A DNA stretch of 7,471 nucleotides from Bacteroidales bacterium (GTDB lineage Bacteria; Bacteroidota; Bacteroidia; Bacteroidales; UBA7960), in assembly GCA_007120675.1 (NCBI GenBank), contig SKNE01000188.1, positions 1 to 7,471 of the forward strand. The letters are read 5' to 3'. This document shows positions 6,226-7,471 of this stretch, in pieces. The position numbers and the translations under genes are program-made. The notes under the pieces were generated by a model. It was given only the letters and a program-made list of their open reading frames with translations, was not told the origin of the DNA and did no database searches. Numbering within the stretch: position 1 is the stretch's first letter; each line of letters opens with the position of its first letter.

Positions 6226-6289
6226 TTCACAAAGCCTTTTTCGCAAAAAGGAGTGCAAATGTACACCATTTTTTCATATTCACAAAGCC
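6226..6289. repeat. 11-bp direct repeat and small dyad around the tRNA/rpsT promoter
   Basis: TTCACAAAGCC occurs at 6226-6236 and again at 6279-6289, 53 bp apart, on either side of the promoter; the second copy carries the -33 TTTG box (minus strand). Between them, CCTTTTT (6235-6241) and AAAAAGG (6245-6251) form a 7-bp dyad with a 3-base loop, near the expected transcription start. These could be regulator sites, or chance in an AT-rich stretch. Confidence 0.3.
6255..6286 (-). promoter_or_regulatory. Strong Bacteroidota-type promoter for tRNA-Glu/rpsT
   Basis: On the minus strand, TTTG (6286-6283), a 19-bp spacer, then TACATTTGC (6263-6255) match the Bacteroidota housekeeping consensus TTTG-N19-TAnnTTTGC at every fixed position. 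Transcription should begin near 6249, about 25 nt before the first tRNA-Glu. A strong promoter is expected for a tRNA and ribosomal protein unit. Confidence 0.8.
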
Positions 6290-6351
6290 GATCCCATTTT
6301 TTTGGGCCAAAGAAGAGGTATCTGTCCGATTTTTTTTTGTTCAGATGCTTG

Positions 6352-6387
6352 TTTGCAGGATTTTTATATATTTGTGATTATCTTTGC
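6352..6387 (+). promoter_or_regulatory. Bacteroidota-type promoter for the OmpA-like lipoprotein gene
   Basis: TTTG (6352-6355), 23 bp, then TATCTTTGC (6379-6387) fit the consensus at all fixed positions, with a spacer at the long end of the accepted range. Transcription would start near 6393, leaving a leader of about 60 nt before the ATG at 6453. A nearby TATATTTG (6367-6374) also fits the -7 box but has no TTTG at a suitable distance. Confidence 0.7.
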
Positions 6388-6452
6388 GCATTGCTCGAAA
6401 CGTTGAATTATCAATCAATCTGCAAGCTTTAACCAAATACAAAACAAGCATT

Positions 6453-7471
6453 ATGAAAAACATTAACTTCAGACTTTTGGCCGTGATGATCATCGCGGCG
6501 GGCCTGTTTGCCAGCTGTGGCCTGAACAGGATGGTTAGGAACTACGACGAGGGTATTCGTTACACCCCTGAAACCAACCCCTTGGAGAACCACGGCGGCC
6601 AGGTGGCAGCCAATGTGGCGGGTGCTGTAGGGGAAGGTTATTTTCATCGCAATGCCGTGGTGGAGATCACCCCTGTACTGATGCATGCAGGTGGAGAAAA
6701 GGAGCTGGAAACCGTTATTCTGCGCGGGAGCAATACCACCACCGCAGGGACCATGATGGCCCGTGACCGGCGAAGTTCTTTTAATATGAACAACACCTTT
6801 GCCTATGAAGCCGACATGCTGGCGTCCGAGCTCTACATCAGGGCCAGGATTTACAGGGAGGGGCGTGCCGACAATGCCACTGAGCTGCCCGCCAGGAAAG
6901 TGGCCGATGGTGTCATCCTCACATCACAGCGGGTAAAGAATGACCACAATGTGGCCATTGCCCCCCACGAGTATGAAGAAGAGGTGATCATTTCAAAAAG
7001 CGCCAACATTTACTTTGCCTACATGCGCCACAACCTGAACTGGCGCCTGCCCCTGAACCGCGGTGACAAGGCCAGGGAAGCCATCGAAAGTATCAGCGAG
7101 TTTATCCAGAGGGGATGGGAGCTGAAGGCGGTGGACGTGGACGCCTGGGCATCTCCCGAAGGGGAGGTGGCCTTTAACCTGGAACTCTCTGAAGACCGCT
7201 CCAGGACCGGTGAACGCTATGTGAGAAACCTTTTCCGCGACAAGGATGTTGATTTGCCCGAGCTGCGGGTCAATGCCAAAGGCGAAGATTTTGAAAGCTT
7301 TATGACCAAGCTGGATGCTTCAGACCTGCCCGACAAGCAGGCCATTGCCAATGTGATCAATTCGCAGCTGGCCCCGGCTGAAAGGGAAAGAAGGATCAAG
7401 GACATGACACTCATTTATGCCGAGATCGAAAAGATACTTGAACCCCTGCGTCGCGCCGAGATCACCGTTCA
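6453..7471 (+). CDS. OmpA-like envelope lipoprotein (runs off right edge)
   Basis: The frame is open without a stop from the ATG at 6453 to the end of the window (339 codons and 2 bases). Residues 1-22 are a lipoprotein signal peptide: basic N-terminus, hydrophobic core, and lipobox FASC with Cys22 as the lipidated residue. The +2 residue is Gly and no acidic surface-export motif follows, so it probably faces the periplasm. Residues about 60-165 form a strand-rich region with YFHRNAVVEITPVL and GGEKEL, a type seen in Bacteroidales envelope proteins. Residues about 205-290 resemble an OmpA C-terminal domain: DAWASPEGEVAFNLELSEDR keeps the N...LS..R pattern (Asn242, Leu244, Arg249), but the usual TD before the glycine is AS. 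It may therefore bind peptidoglycan weakly or not at all. The A-rich segment upstream (ACCAAATACAAAACAAGC) fits Bacteroidota translation starts. I do not recognise the exact gene; the C-terminus is unseen. Confidence 0.8.
   Translation, partial: MKNINFRLLAVMIIAAGLFASCGLNRMVRNYDEGIRYTPETNPLENHGGQVAANVAGAVGEGYFHRNAVVEITPVLMHAGGEKELETVILRGSNTTTAGTMMARDRRSSFNMNNTFAYEADMLASELYIRARIYREGRADNATELPARKVADGVILTSQRVKNDHNVAIAPHEYEEEVIISKSANIYFAYMRHNLNWRLPLNRGDKAREAIESISEFIQRGWELKAVDVDAWASPEGEVAFNLELSEDRSRTGERYVRNLFRDKDVDLPELRVNAKGEDFESFMTKLDASDLPDKQAIANVINSQLAPAERERRIKDMTLIYAEIEKILEPLRRAEITV

Noticed and set aside
6429..6686. Minus-strand 85-codon frame opposite the lipoprotein start
   Set aside because: It lies antisense to the signal peptide and N-terminal domain of a well-supported plus-strand gene and has no recognisable family.
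1..7471. CRISPR arrays, insertion sequences, toxin-antitoxin or phage genes
   Set aside because: I found no regularly spaced repeats, transposase or recombinase motifs, or small paired frames outside the genes listed.

Overview
The window looks like ordinary chromosomal DNA from a member of the Bacteroidota, probably near the Bacteroidales/Marinilabiliales. Three things point there. Translation starts are preceded by A-rich stretches rather than Shine-Dalgarno motifs. Several promoters fit the phylum's TTTG / TAnnTTTG(C) consensus. The protein variants also fit: a pyruvate kinase of the RINTAHQ type, an OmpA-like lipoprotein with an ASPEG motif, and a GNAT/FemAB-like protein paired with a DUF7033-type deacetylase. 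I see no transposase, integrase, phage gene, CRISPR array or toxin system, and no clear sign of recent transfer.

Layout. Everything from 1 to about 6290 lies on the minus strand. In transcription order (high to low coordinate) it reads: tRNA-Glu(UUC), rpsT (ribosomal protein bS20), a second identical tRNA-Glu(UUC), a strong intrinsic terminator, radC, a probable promoter, a polysaccharide-deacetylase-like gene, a FemAB/GNAT-like acyltransferase gene, upp (uracil phosphoribosyltransferase), a MacB/FtsX-type ABC permease, and the first 89 codons of pyruvate kinase, which runs off the left edge. On the plus strand, divergent from the tRNA/rpsT unit, an OmpA-like lipoprotein gene begins at 6453 and runs off the right edge.

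How the genes work together. The tRNA-rpsT-tRNA unit is a compact translation operon with a near-ideal promoter at one end and a perfect hairpin plus T-tract at the other. The deacetylase and acyltransferase genes are 42 bp apart and are probably co-expressed; both look cytoplasmic and may modify a sugar or cell-surface precursor, but their substrate cannot be read from the sequence. upp follows after 39 bp and is a pyrimidine salvage gene probably sharing their transcript. The permease lacks an adjacent ATPase gene. The divergent lipoprotein is probably an envelope protein.

The most distinctive points are the duplicated tRNA-Glu genes bracketing rpsT, a perfect 11-bp inverted repeat spanning both candidate radC start codons, the uncharacterised deacetylase/acyltransferase pair, and an OmpA-like domain lacking the usual peptidoglycan-contacting aspartate. 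I did not find a convincing undescribed multi-gene system.
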